Of a stretch of 64,000 nucleotides of DNA, positions 30,267-39,722 are shown piece after piece. Source of the stretch: an uncultured Acidimicrobiales bacterium. Lineage in GTDB: Bacteria > Actinomycetota > Acidimicrobiia > Acidimicrobiales > SZUA-35. Numbering within the stretch: the first letter of the stretch is position 1; every line of letters starts with the position of its first letter. Position numbers and translations under genes: made by a program. The notes below the pieces were generated by a model that worked only from the letters and a program-made list of their open reading frames with translations, had not been told where the DNA came from and made no database searches. The DNA lies in the NCBI GenBank assembly GCA_937976305.1, contig CALJSB010000005.1:1-64000 (forward strand), read 5' to 3'.

Positions 30267-31442
30267 ATGGGTTTGATGGACAAGCTACGCAACGAGCTCG
30301 TCGACATCATCGAATGGATTGATGATTCGCGAACAACGCTTGCGTGGCGCTTTCCTCGCTATCAGAACGAGATCAAGAACGGTGCACAACTCATCGTCCG
30401 CGAGGGCCAAAAGGCTGTGTTCGTCTATCGCGGATCGCTTGCTGACACCTTCGAACCCGGCCACTACGAACTCACAAGCGAGAACCTGCCGCTCCTGTCG
30501 ACCCTGCAGGGTTGGAAGCACGGGTTCGACAGCCCGTTCCGCTCAGAGGTCTATTTCATCAACACCCGCCCCGTCACCGACCTGCGGTGGGGCACGCCGA
30601 CTCCCGTCACCGTCCGTGATCCCGACTTCAAGATGGTCCAGGTGCGAGCGAACGGCTTGTGTGTCGTGAAGGTCGACGATCCAGAGATCTTCCTGCGCGA
30701 AGTGATCGGGACCGACAGCTCGGTCGACATTGACGAGATCACCGAGCTGCTGCGCCGAGTGATCACGCTTGCGTTCTCCGACATGGTGCTCGAATCGGGG
30801 CTGGGCGCCATCGATCTGCAGGGCAAGCAGATCGAGCTATCGGCCAAGCTTCGCGATTTCGTGGCCGAACGGGTCGACGACGAGTACGGCCTCGCCATCC
30901 CCGACATCACGATGAACATCTCGTTGCCAGACGAGATCACCCAGGCCATGACACGCGGCGTCGCCAAGGGCGTCGAGGAAGCTGGCTTCCTCGACAACGT
31001 GGGCGACCTGAATCGCTACCAACAAGCCAAAGCCGCCGACGCAATGGTGATTGCCGCCGGCAACGAAGGTGGCAGCGCGATGGGCGACATGCTTTCGATG
31101 GGTATGGGTGTCGCCATGGCCGGCCAGATGGCCAACACCATGGGCGGGGCCATGCAACCTCAGCAGCAGCAGGCCCAACAACAAGCCGTCCCACCACCAT
31201 TGCCGAACCAAGGACCGATGTTTCACGTGGCGATGAATGGCCAGCAAGCAGGGCCGTTCAGCATCGAGCAGATGCGCGCCGGGCTCGCCAACGGTCAGAT
31301 GACCCCCGAGAGCCAGGTGTGGACTGCCGGCATGGCTGGCTGGGCAGCCGCCAACACGGTGCCGGCGTTGCAGACGCTGTTCGCTACCCCACCGCCGCTG
31401 CCAACCGACGCGCCGCCAACACCGCCGCCTGCGGCCGAATAG
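30267..31442 (+). CDS. SPFH-domain (virion core/YdjI-like) protein with C-terminal GYF-2 domain
   Basis: A 391-residue protein starting at ATG 30267 with TAGGAGGG upstream. The first 280 residues match the SPFH/YdjI type (LAWRFPRYQNEIKNGAQLIVREGQKAVFVYRG, FINTRPVTDLRWGTP). A Met/Gly/Gln-rich linker follows, then a GYF-2 domain (FHVAMNGQQAGPFSIEQMRAGLANGQ). Such proteins are thought to form membrane-linked assemblies. The next gene, 10 bases away, encodes its usual zinc-ribbon partner. Confidence 0.85.
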   Translation: MGLMDKLRNELVDIIEWIDDSRTTLAWRFPRYQNEIKNGAQLIVREGQKAVFVYRGSLADTFEPGHYELTSENLPLLSTLQGWKHGFDSPFRSEVYFINTRPVTDLRWGTPTPVTVRDPDFKMVQVRANGLCVVKVDDPEIFLREVIGTDSSVDIDEITELLRRVITLAFSDMVLESGLGAIDLQGKQIELSAKLRDFVAERVDDEYGLAIPDITMNISLPDEITQAMTRGVAKGVEEAGFLDNVGDLNRYQQAKAADAMVIAAGNEGGSAMGDMLSMGMGVAMAGQMANTMGGAMQPQQQQAQQQAVPPPLPNQGPMFHVAMNGQQAGPFSIEQMRAGLANGQMTPESQVWTAGMAGWAAANTVPALQTLFATPPPLPTDAPPTPPPAAE

Positions 31443-31452
31443 AGGTGTCGTG

Positions 31453-32778
31453 ATGGAGGGAACGTCACCGCCACAACCGCCGAGCCGACCGGGCGAACCA
31501 CCACAGACTGCCGCGCCGCACGCGCCACCACCCGCGCCGCCAGCAGCGTCGCCGCCACCTGCGTCACCGGCACCGCCGCCGCTCCCGGCTCAGGCCCCGC
31601 CGGCCCAGCCAGCGGCAGCCCAGACAGCGGCAGCCCAACCAGCCGCAGCCCAGACAGCGGCTGCCCCGGAAGGTCAGCGCGACTTCAGCTCATTCAACGC
31701 ACAGCAAAAGGTCGACACCCGACCCTGCGGGAACTGCGGCGCCCAACTCGAGTTCCACATCGGCGACCAAAACCTGACCTGCCCCAGCTGCGGCCATGGA
31801 CAAGAAATTGTGCACGCAGACGGGGCGGCCGTTGAGGAGAACAGCTGGCAGTCGCTCCAGATGAACATGATGTCTGGACGGGCGATGAGCCACGCCGAGG
31901 GTGAAAAGGAAGTGATCTGCCAGAACTGCGGCGGCCACACCACCTTCGTCGGGACCATGACGGCCACCCGGTGCCCCTACTGCGCAACACCGATCCAACG
32001 CACGGACATCCACGAAGCACCCGACCGCCTCAACGTGGACGGTGTGCTCCCGTTTGCGGTCACCGACGACTCTGCGGAAGACATCGTCAAGCGATGGATC
32101 AACAAGCGTTGGTTCGCTCCCACTGAGTTCAAGAAGTACTCGACCGCCGGTTCGTTCGAAAGCGTCTACGCCGCGTACTTCACCTACGACGCTCAGGCCA
32201 CCACCGACTACCGGGGCCAACGCGGCACCAGGCACACCCGCACCGTCGGCCACGGCGACAACAAGAGAACCGAGACGTACACGACGTGGCGTGGCGTGAG
32301 TGGTCGAGTGTTCGACAGCTTCGACGACATCACGATTCTCGCCAACACCGGCTTCACAACGAAGTACGTCGACAAGCTCGACCCGTGGCCCACCCAACAG
32401 CTACAGCCGTACAACCCCGACTTCATCGCCGGGCACTTGTGTCGGACCTACGACCGCGAAGTACAGACCTGTTTCCAAGATGCCCGGCAGATCATGGACT
32501 ACCAGATCGACTCGACGATTCGCCGAGACATCGGTGGCGACGAGCAGCGAATCGATCAGAAGCAGACGCACCTCGCCAACGTCACCTACAAGCACGTGCT
32601 TCTGCCGATCTGGCTTCTGACGGTGATCTACGCCGGTCAACCTTGGCAAGTCTTCATCAATGGCGCCACTGGCGAGATCCACGGCGAACGGCCATGGAGC
32701 AAGGTAAAGATCATTTCGGCGATCGTCGCTGTCATACTTGTCATCGTGCTGTTGGTGGTCTTAAGAAACGTCCTTTGA
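31453..32778 (+). CDS. Zinc-ribbon protein with C-terminal membrane anchor
   Basis: A roughly 441-residue protein. The N-terminal 75 residues are Pro/Ala-rich with repeats of AAAQTA and AAAQPA. Two zinc ribbons follow (CGNCGAQL..CPSCG and CQNCGG..CPYCATP). A beta-rich domain has YAAYFTYDAQATTDYRGQRG, and a single C-terminal span (IISAIVAVILVIVLLVVL) anchors it. The start is ATG 31453 or GTG 31450. Pairs of this kind with SPFH proteins recur in bacteria; function is unproven. Confidence 0.8.
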   Translation: MEGTSPPQPPSRPGEPPQTAAPHAPPPAPPAASPPPASPAPPPLPAQAPPAQPAAAQTAAAQPAAAQTAAAPEGQRDFSSFNAQQKVDTRPCGNCGAQLEFHIGDQNLTCPSCGHGQEIVHADGAAVEENSWQSLQMNMMSGRAMSHAEGEKEVICQNCGGHTTFVGTMTATRCPYCATPIQRTDIHEAPDRLNVDGVLPFAVTDDSAEDIVKRWINKRWFAPTEFKKYSTAGSFESVYAAYFTYDAQATTDYRGQRGTRHTRTVGHGDNKRTETYTTWRGVSGRVFDSFDDITILANTGFTTKYVDKLDPWPTQQLQPYNPDFIAGHLCRTYDREVQTCFQDARQIMDYQIDSTIRRDIGGDEQRIDQKQTHLANVTYKHVLLPIWLLTVIYAGQPWQVFINGATGEIHGERPWSKVKIISAIVAVILVIVLLVVLRNVL

Positions 32779-32784
32779 CACATC

Positions 32785-33864
32785 GTGGTGCTCCCTGACA
32801 TTGGCTTTCTGACCCGACTGCGGCGCCGAGCAACGGACGCTCAAGCTGCTGTCACCATCTTGGGTGACGCCCGAACGGCACCGGTGCGAACGCTTGCCTA
32901 CACCGATGGTCGACGCGCCGTGAGGCTTGCGTTCCTTGCTGGGGCGGCCAGCAATGGCTACCTCGCCCACCTGCCCGGCACCGTGGCGGAAATCTCCGAG
33001 TCGATCGGAGCTCAACAACCAGATCGACTCGACGCTTGGTTGCGCGTCGGGCAACAACTGGGCGAGCTCAGCGAAGTAGACGGACGGCTGGTGATCTCGG
33101 GCCGGAGAGCTCGGGCCATTGCCAACAACGATCCAGTCGTAACACCGTTCTACCGCTCGGTCGCGGAGTACTACTTCGGCCCCCACCAAGATCTGCCATC
33201 CCTCATCGGCTCAAGCCCTGGCCGTGATGACCTCTCTCGCTCAGCAACCACGATCGCCGACGTTTCACGGGTCACCGAGCCGCTCATCGCGGGAGCGATC
33301 CACGACATCGTGCGATCGGTCGATCCAAGCACGTGGCTCGAGATTGGTTGTGGCTCTGGCGTGCACCTCGAAACAGCGATGACAACCCACCCGACCCTCA
33401 CCGCCGTCGCCATCGACCTCGATGCCGGAGTGATCGATGACGCCGCGCTCCGCTTTGATGCCCTCGGATTGAGAGATCGAGTTGAGTTTCGCGTAGGCGA
33501 TGCCTCGAGTTGTGTGGCGCCTGGCGAGCAGTTTGACGTCGTCACGTTTCTCAACAACATCTACTACTTCTCTGAGACCAAACGCGCCGACTTGCTTGCC
33601 CACTTCGCCGACATGGTGAGTCCCGGAGGCGAGTTGGTCGTCGCATCGCAGTGCGCGGCTGAGCACGGCGGGCGAGCAAGCGTCGCTGCCGCCCAGCTCG
33701 ACTTTCTTCTTCGGGTACAGCGAGAAGCCGACGCCTCGCTCCCGACGGCATCACAACTCGAAGAGCTTGTTTCCCAGGCGCCCGGGATCGCCAAGGTCGA
33801 TCTATGGCGGCCGTTGCCCGGTGAGCCCTACCTGATCCTCCGCGGGACCAAGCAGCCCGAGTAA
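32785..33864 (+). CDS. SAM-dependent methyltransferase with N-terminal winged-helix-like domain
   Basis: A 359-residue protein. Residues 50-115 look like the dimerisation/winged-helix part of O-methyltransferases (LAHLPGTVAEISESIGAQQPDRLDAWLR). The class I domain has WLEIGCGSGVHLETAM, VAIDLDAGVIDDAA, RVGDASS and FLNNIYYFSETKR. It starts 6 bases after the zinc-ribbon gene at GTG 32785, so it is likely co-transcribed. Substrate unknown. Confidence 0.82.
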   Translation: MVLPDIGFLTRLRRRATDAQAAVTILGDARTAPVRTLAYTDGRRAVRLAFLAGAASNGYLAHLPGTVAEISESIGAQQPDRLDAWLRVGQQLGELSEVDGRLVISGRRARAIANNDPVVTPFYRSVAEYYFGPHQDLPSLIGSSPGRDDLSRSATTIADVSRVTEPLIAGAIHDIVRSVDPSTWLEIGCGSGVHLETAMTTHPTLTAVAIDLDAGVIDDAALRFDALGLRDRVEFRVGDASSCVAPGEQFDVVTFLNNIYYFSETKRADLLAHFADMVSPGGELVVASQCAAEHGGRASVAAAQLDFLLRVQREADASLPTASQLEELVSQAPGIAKVDLWRPLPGEPYLILRGTKQPE

Positions 33865-33977
33865 ACGACCACCGCAAGCAACAGAACGACATGAAGTGAT
33901 CGTTCCCAGTAGTCTGTTCGCCGTGTTCGCCAGGGTCGCCATATTCGTCATCACGCCGAAGACTGTGAGCAACTGAG

Positions 33978-34511
33978 GTGGCGCTGTTCGGGCTCGCCAT
34001 CGTCATCGCGGTCGTTGCCGTGGTCGGGCTCGGCGTCGCCCTCGCTGCGGGAGCGATCTCGAAAAACGCGAAGAACAAGAATCAAGTCGTGCCGGGACTG
34101 CTCACGCCGGCTCCCGACAACTGGTTCGGTTCACACGAGCCCGAGGCAAAACTGCATCGACGCGTTCGTGATGCTGCTGCGGGCCTCAGAGCAACCGCCG
34201 CGTCTGACCCGACCATGGCTGACACAACCGCATCGATCGATCGCGAGGCAGCCCGGCTCGATGAGCAGATCGTGGCTGCCTCCCGCATGCCGGAGCGTCA
34301 CAAGGCCGAGGCGCTCGAGTCTCTCGAAGGCGCAGTCAAACAATTCGAAGACATGACGGCCGGCCTCATCACGCGCACCAGTGGTATCGGAGCCACCAAC
34401 GTGACGTCCGAACTCGACGCGCTCGCCGAGCGGCTCGATCTCGTTGCTGAGGCACGCGCCGAGCTCGATGATCAGGACGATTTCCCTCAATCGGACCCGT
34501 TTCCGACCTGA
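33978..34511 (+). CDS. Small membrane-anchored hypothetical protein
   Basis: A 177-residue protein with one N-terminal span (LFGLAIVIAVVAVVGLGVALAAGAI) and a cytoplasmic helical part rich in Ala, Glu and Arg that could form a coiled coil (ESLEGAVKQFEDMTAGL, LDALAERLDLVAEARAEL). GTG 33978 is the only sensible start. It sits alone between the methyltransferase and etfD. Not recognised. Confidence 0.7.
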   Translation: MALFGLAIVIAVVAVVGLGVALAAGAISKNAKNKNQVVPGLLTPAPDNWFGSHEPEAKLHRRVRDAAAGLRATAASDPTMADTTASIDREAARLDEQIVAASRMPERHKAEALESLEGAVKQFEDMTAGLITRTSGIGATNVTSELDALAERLDLVAEARAELDDQDDFPQSDPFPT

Positions 34512-34586
34512 CAACTTCCATACCCCGGGGAAAAAGACGCATTAATCTGGGCTCTTTGACCGCAGGCCACTAGCTTGGCGGGAGCT

Positions 34587-36845
34587 ATGGACGCTCCAGC
34601 AAGTGAAGATCTCGCCCTTGAAACGCCCGCCAATCGCCTGAAGGCCAGCCACGTGTGGCTTGCCGTTGGCGCTGGCATCGCTTTCGTGACGGTGCTCTCG
34701 GGCATTGCCGCGGCCGTTTTCAACTTCCACGACGACTCAGAGATTCAGCGCGAGCTGTTCGAGAACATCCCGTCGTCCTGGAAGCTCGCCTTCTACACCG
34801 TGATCCCGATCATGCTGCTGTGGGGATCGGTGCAGATGTCGTACCGGGTCAAGAACTGGGAGCGGGGAGCACCAGACAACCGGGCCACGACACCGAAGAA
34901 CTTCAAGCGTCGCCTGGCTGATTTCCGGGCCGGCATTTACATGCAGACGCTGATGCGTGAGCCGGGTGCGGGCATCATGCACGCCCTCATCTACTTCAAC
35001 TTCTTGATCCTGCTCGCCGTCACCACGGTGCTCGAGATCAACCACCAGGTGCCCGAGTCGCTCAAGTTCCTCAACGGCAACACCTACAAGGCCTATGCCT
35101 TGATCGGTGACCTCGCAGGCGTCGGCTTCCTCGCCGGGATGGTGCTCGCCATCATGCGCCGGTATGGCCCGAAGAAGTGGCGGCCCTATCGCATCGCCAT
35201 CAAGAGCCGACCCGAGCACGCCATCATCAACGGTGTCTTGTTCTCGATTGGATTCACCGGCTTCGCCGCCGAGGCCTTCCGTATCGCCGAGCAGGACTTT
35301 CCTGAGTTCGAGCGCTGGAGCGTCGTCGGCTACCCACTGGCACAGGTCGTCGATGGCCTCGGCAACACGTCTGGGTGGCATCAGTTCTGGTGGGCAGCAC
35401 ACGTGCTCACGTTTGTCGCCTTCCTGGCAATCATCCCCGGCACGATGATGCGTCACATGTTCACCTCACCGGCGAACATGTATCTCAAGGATCGCGAGCG
35501 TCCCAAGGGCGCCATGCGGGCCATGCCCGACCTCGACAACACCGAACTCGAGACGTTTGGAGCATCCACCGTCGAGAACTTCACCTGGAAGCAGCTCATG
35601 GACACCGACGCATGCACCATGTGCGGTCGCTGCACCTCCGTCTGCCCAGCGCACGCAACGGGCAAGCCACTTGATCCCCGAGAGATCGTGCTGAAGACCG
35701 GTGAGGTCATGGCCCGCAGCGGCACGCCGGGAGTGAGTCCACCGCTCGGCGTCGTGGCCGAAATCCAAGTCGAGTCCGACTCGGTCTTCGAACGCATCAG
35801 CACCGAAGAGGTGTGGGCCTGCACGAGCTGCAAGGCGTGTGACGAGATCTGTCCGGTCAACATCGAGATCCTCGACAAGATTCTCGACATGCGTCGCTAC
35901 CTCACACTCATGGAAAGCGACTTCCCCACCGAGCTCGGTACAGCATTCCGAGCGATGGAAAATTCGTCGAACCCCTGGGGCATGAGCCAGAGCACGCGAG
36001 CCGACTGGGCGAAAGATCTCGACGTGCCCATCATCGACGGCTCCAGTCCACTCGATCACGAGTACCTCTACTGGGTTGGTTGCGCCGGCAGCTTCGACGA
36101 CAAGAACCAGAAGGTCACCCAGTCGATGGCAAAGCTCCTCGACCGAGCCGACATCGATTTCGCGATTCTTGGCCCGTCGGAGCTTTGCACAGGCGACTCT
36201 GCTCGCCGTTCGGGCAACGAGTACCTCTACCAGATGCTGGCCAAGCAGAACGTCGAGACACTCAACGGCATTGGGGTCCAGAAGATCATCACGCAGTGCC
36301 CCCACTGCTTCAACACACTCCAAAACGAGTATCCGCAGCTCGGTGGCAACTACGAAGTCGTCCACCACAGCCAATTCCTCGAGTGGCTCATCGATCAGGG
36401 CAAGCTCGACGTGTCGAGTGCGACCCTCGAGGAGCGGATCGTCTACCACGACAGCTGCTATCTCGGACGCCACAACGACGTCTACCTCTCCCCTCGCAAC
36501 GTGATCGGTTCACTCAAGGGTGTGCAGGTCGTCGAAGCTGGGCGAAACGGTACGCAAGGGATGTGCTGCGGCGCCGGAGGTGCCCGGATGTGGATGGAAG
36601 AAGACACCGGTTCGAAGGTCAACGACGAGCGATCACTCGAGCTCATCGACACCGGCGCCAGTCGGGTCGCGACAGCATGCCCCTTCTGCTACGTGATGAT
36701 GGACGATGGCGTGAAGGGTCACGGCAAAGAAGAGTCAGACGTTCGTGTCGCCGACATCGCCATGCACGTACTCGAGGCGATTGAGAACGGCGAGGCCAAC
36801 GAAGCAGCTGAAGCCGCCGCCCGTCGGGCTGAGATTGAAGGCTGA
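34587..36845 (+). CDS. etfD: Membrane Fe-S oxidoreductase, EtfD/FadF-like (ETF:menaquinone oxidoreductase)
   Basis: A 752-residue protein. The N-terminal part has about five spans resembling the NarI/heme b domain. Two 4Fe-4S motifs follow (CTMCGRCTSVCPAHA and CTSCKACDEICPVN). The C-terminal half has CCG domains (GCAGSFDD, CPHCFNTL, HDSCYLGRHNDVY, GMCCGAGGARMWMEE, CPFCYVMMDDG). It matches Rv0338c/EtfD, which feeds electrons from fatty-acid oxidation via ETF into menaquinone. ATG 34587 has GGGAG close upstream. No ETF genes are visible nearby. Confidence 0.85.
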   Translation: MDAPASEDLALETPANRLKASHVWLAVGAGIAFVTVLSGIAAAVFNFHDDSEIQRELFENIPSSWKLAFYTVIPIMLLWGSVQMSYRVKNWERGAPDNRATTPKNFKRRLADFRAGIYMQTLMREPGAGIMHALIYFNFLILLAVTTVLEINHQVPESLKFLNGNTYKAYALIGDLAGVGFLAGMVLAIMRRYGPKKWRPYRIAIKSRPEHAIINGVLFSIGFTGFAAEAFRIAEQDFPEFERWSVVGYPLAQVVDGLGNTSGWHQFWWAAHVLTFVAFLAIIPGTMMRHMFTSPANMYLKDRERPKGAMRAMPDLDNTELETFGASTVENFTWKQLMDTDACTMCGRCTSVCPAHATGKPLDPREIVLKTGEVMARSGTPGVSPPLGVVAEIQVESDSVFERISTEEVWACTSCKACDEICPVNIEILDKILDMRRYLTLMESDFPTELGTAFRAMENSSNPWGMSQSTRADWAKDLDVPIIDGSSPLDHEYLYWVGCAGSFDDKNQKVTQSMAKLLDRADIDFAILGPSELCTGDSARRSGNEYLYQMLAKQNVETLNGIGVQKIITQCPHCFNTLQNEYPQLGGNYEVVHHSQFLEWLIDQGKLDVSSATLEERIVYHDSCYLGRHNDVYLSPRNVIGSLKGVQVVEAGRNGTQGMCCGAGGARMWMEEDTGSKVNDERSLELIDTGASRVATACPFCYVMMDDGVKGHGKEESDVRVADIAMHVLEAIENGEANEAAEAAARRAEIEG

Positions 36846-36893
36846 CCCGCCACCCCCGGCGTCCTCAGGTTTCGCCCCCCAAAATTTCATCCC

Positions 36894-36926
36894 CCCAAAG
36901 TTTGGGTTCTCCCCACATGTAGGGGG
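36894..36926. promoter_or_regulatory. Dyads in the etfD downstream region
   Basis: CCCAAA-G-TTTGGG (36894-36906) is a perfect odd-length dyad. CCCC-ACATGTA-GGGG (36911-36925) is a short hairpin. They lie between the etfD stop and the GH1-like start, amid runs of C, and could act as terminator or operator. Confidence 0.4.
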
Positions 36927-36948
36927 GATCGCAACCGACAATCACGAC

Positions 36949-37719
36949 ATGCAGAGACTCGCCGACAACATGCCAAAGGCTTCCGTCTCACGGTCGAATC
37001 GTCCCACTGGACTCATTCGCCCCGTGTGGCGAGACATCGGGCACGGTCTCGACGTGAGCGAGCATGTTCTCGATGATCACAGCCGGCAGGTCGACGCTCT
37101 TCTGTCTGAAGGTGTCGCCCCGGTCGTCTGTTTGTTTGAGGGCTCTCTGCCTGGTGAAGTTGCAACCTTCGGTGGATGGACCAACCGTCAAACCGTTGAC
37201 CAATACCTCGACTTCGTGGCTGTCGTTGCGGCCCGTCTTGGAGACCGCGCCGAGCGGTTCGTCACCTTCGCCTCACCCGTGCGTTACCTCGACGAGATCT
37301 TTCGATCCGAGAATCAGACGCTGCAGGACGCCGCCAGCAACGGCATGCTCGCCGCCGCTCACCACATTCTCCTGGCCCATGGCCGGGCCATCGACATGAT
37401 CAAGGCCCACTCACCGATGGCGCGGATCGGCATCGGCCTCGAACCGAACCCGACAAAGCCCGACCTCGCCGCATCAGACCTACTCGAAGAGGGTTGGGCT
37501 GACCGCTGGTTCCCTCACGCTCTGTCCTGGGGCACCTACCCGCCCGACGTCGTGAACGAGTTTGGTTGGGATCAAGGCATTGTCCGTCCCGGAGATGGTG
37601 CAATCATCTCCAACCAACTCGACTTCATCGCCATCAACGCAGAGCATCGCCCCGGCGCGATGATCGACTTCCTCGCCCTCGAGTTCGGACACGATCGCTT
37701 CCACGTCCAGAACTGCTGA
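36949..37719 (+). CDS. GH1-fold protein, truncated and lacking the catalytic acid/base
   Basis: A 256-residue protein clearly related to family 1 glycosidases: GVAPVVCLFEGSLP aligns with the HWDLP region, GGWTNRQTVDQYLDFVAVVAARLGDR with the following helix, NGMLAAAHHILLAHGRAID with the HHLLLAHG helix, and QLDFIAINAEHRPG with DFLGINYY. The NEP motif holding the acid/base Glu is replaced by ASP (TFASP), and the protein ends before the nucleophile ENG motif. Standard members are about 450 residues. ATG 36949 is chosen. Likely not a glycosidase; perhaps a binding protein. Confidence 0.7.
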   Translation: MQRLADNMPKASVSRSNRPTGLIRPVWRDIGHGLDVSEHVLDDHSRQVDALLSEGVAPVVCLFEGSLPGEVATFGGWTNRQTVDQYLDFVAVVAARLGDRAERFVTFASPVRYLDEIFRSENQTLQDAASNGMLAAAHHILLAHGRAIDMIKAHSPMARIGIGLEPNPTKPDLAASDLLEEGWADRWFPHALSWGTYPPDVVNEFGWDQGIVRPGDGAIISNQLDFIAINAEHRPGAMIDFLALEFGHDRFHVQNC

Positions 37720-37720
37720 G

Positions 37721-38293
37721 CTACGACTCGAAGTTCTCCCAGTAGCGGCTCGGGCGCGGCCCACTTTGGCCCTGATACTTCGAATTCAACGCGCTCGACC
37801 CGTAGGGGTTGTCAGCCTCGGTGGTCATCTGAATGAAGCTGATCTGACCGATCTTCATTCCTGGATAGAGCGTGATCGGCAGGCTGGCGACATTCGAGAA
37901 CTCGAGTGTGAGCTGCCCATCCCACCCCGCGTCGACGAAACCAGCGGTGGTGTGGATCAACAGACCAAGGCGCCCAAGGCTCGACTTGCCCTCGATACGC
38001 CCCACCAAGTCTGACGCAATGGCGACGCGCTCAAGCGTCGAGCCGAGCACGAACTCGCGGGGGTGAAGAATGAAGGGATCGTCGTCTGTGACCTCGACAA
38101 GTTCGGTGAGCTCTTCGATGTTTTGCTTGACGTCGATGTGGCCGAGCGTGTGGTTTCGGAACACACGGAAGTACCGATCGAGGCGTAGGTCAACGGAGCT
38201 CGGCTGCACCGCAGCCTCGTCGAATGGCTCGATGATGATGTCGCCGGATCCGACGCGCTCTTTGATCGTTCGGTCAGAAAGAATCACGGTCAC
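37721..38293 (-). CDS. dcd: dCTP deaminase (Dcd family)
   Basis: A 190-residue trimeric enzyme making dUTP (or dUMP in bifunctional forms) from dCTP. Motifs are ILSDRTIKERV, VQPSSVDLRLDRYFRVF, VGRIEGKSSLGRLGLLIHTTAGFVDAGW and YQGQSGPRPSR. GTG 38293 is chosen because family members start close to ILSDR; GTG 38287 also fits. It ends one base after the GH1-like stop on the other strand and follows the DUF3048 gene by about 25 bases. Confidence 0.95.
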   Translation of the reverse strand: MTVILSDRTIKERVGSGDIIIEPFDEAAVQPSSVDLRLDRYFRVFRNHTLGHIDVKQNIEELTELVEVTDDDPFILHPREFVLGSTLERVAIASDLVGRIEGKSSLGRLGLLIHTTAGFVDAGWDGQLTLEFSNVASLPITLYPGMKIGQISFIQMTTEADNPYGSSALNSKYQGQSGPRPSRYWENFES

Positions 38294-38317
38294 GGAGGCT
38301 ACCGCGACCAACGACTG

Positions 38318-39661
38318 TCAGGACGATGAGAGTCGGTTGGGTTCTACCAGCTCAACCCAGGTGACTCCGGGTGTGAGCTCGATGATCGACCCATCAGCCG
38401 CTTGGAGCACCGCAGGATCGACGAGCCGTGGACGCACCCACTGGCCATCGATGCGCTTCCCGTCAGTGAACACGGTGACCGCTCCGGCCCCGGCCCAGAC
38501 AAACTCGGGGATGACCCCGCCGCCTGAATCGCGCAGGCCGGTGTCGAACGAGGGAACCTCGGCCACGATGACATTCGCGGCGGTTACGCGCTGGCCGGTG
38601 TCGGCAACGTGAGCGGACCCGTTCTGAGATCGCAACCACGTCGCGCCATCCCACGACCAGGCAGCTCGGGAGCCACCGAATCGCACGTTGACCGACGTCG
38701 TCGGCGTGCCGGGTGAAGCGACACCACTGGCTCGGTAATGGAACCACGCGGGTGGTGAACTGCCGGTGTTGTTGAAGCTGTTTACATCGGCGAACACGTT
38801 CGAAGGTGCCCGGCGACTGGATTCTCGCCAGAACCCGCCATTTCTGGAAGCGCTGAAGTTCTGGACCTCGCTACTCGACAGGATCACGTCATCGGTGATC
38901 TGGTTGGCTCCCGAATACACAAACGCCGGATCACCAAGGGCACTGATGAACGACACATCAGTGCTACGAGCTGAGCGGATCGGACCCACGGTGGCGTCGT
39001 TGGTGTGGAAAATCGCGGCCAGACGCGTGACTCCACCTTCAACCTCTTGTTCGATCACGATGTCGGCCAGTGCCACGCCGGCCTGGGGGCGAGCCTTGCT
39101 CGAGTTGTCGATCTTGACCACCACGGCCGGACGGTGAGGAATCGATCCTGCAAGCCCTGTCAGCGGAGCGGTCCCTGGAGTCACAGAAGGAAGCGGAACG
39201 ATCGTTTCAGACAGCACCTCGGTGAGCCCCCAGCCACCAACTGGTCCCTTGTAGCCGGCAGCGAACGGATCACCGGATGGGCCGGCAGGGGTTTCGGTCT
39301 GCGGTCCCTTGTTCTGGGACGCGATCGGACGCGACCCACTTGCGACTGGGTCGTCGGCCCCCGTCGTTGGTTCGGCCTGAGCGTCGGCTTGGGCGGACGG
39401 ATCGGCAAAGCTCAACTCGCTCGGAATCTCAGGTGCCGGGTCGTCAGGAAAGCTCTGCTCATCGGCACCGTCATCTGCGCTGTCGTCGGTGCTGATCGGC
39501 TCGTCAGACATCATCGTGGTCTCGGTGGCCGAGGCGTCGACAACGTCAGATTCCGCAGCGCTTGTCGCCTCCGGTGATGGCGAGCAGGCCGCAGCCACCA
39601 GCGAGACGGTGAGCGCAGCGACCATGGGCGCGCTGCGGATGTAGGGCGAACGAGAACTCAC
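38318..39661 (-). CDS. DUF3048 (YerB-like) lipoprotein
   Basis: A roughly 447-residue exported protein. A signal peptide with lipobox (VSLVAAAC) is followed by 100 residues of Ser/Asp/Glu-rich linker. The DUF3048 core includes RPAVVVKIDNSSKARPQAGVALADIVIEQEVEGGVTRLAAIFH and RSARSTDVSFISALGDPAFVYSGANQ. The C-terminal domain ends with VTVFTDGKRIDGQW. Function unknown, cell-envelope. GTG 39661 is preferred; TTG 39694 and ATG 39625 are alternatives. Confidence 0.85.
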   Translation of the reverse strand: MSSRSPYIRSAPMVAALTVSLVAAACSPSPEATSAAESDVVDASATETTMMSDEPISTDDSADDGADEQSFPDDPAPEIPSELSFADPSAQADAQAEPTTGADDPVASGSRPIASQNKGPQTETPAGPSGDPFAAGYKGPVGGWGLTEVLSETIVPLPSVTPGTAPLTGLAGSIPHRPAVVVKIDNSSKARPQAGVALADIVIEQEVEGGVTRLAAIFHTNDATVGPIRSARSTDVSFISALGDPAFVYSGANQITDDVILSSSEVQNFSASRNGGFWRESSRRAPSNVFADVNSFNNTGSSPPAWFHYRASGVASPGTPTTSVNVRFGGSRAAWSWDGATWLRSQNGSAHVADTGQRVTAANVIVAEVPSFDTGLRDSGGGVIPEFVWAGAGAVTVFTDGKRIDGQWVRPRLVDPAVLQAADGSIIELTPGVTWVELVEPNRLSSS

Positions 39662-39722
39662 CTGGTTCTTTCGGCCTATGCCGGCCGAAATCAACTGGTC
39701 AGGACAAGCTCAGCATCCGGCG

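Noticed and set aside
35466-36473. A 335-codon minus-strand frame opposite etfD
   Set aside because: It mirrors the Fe-S protein gene. No motif or ribosome site is visible.
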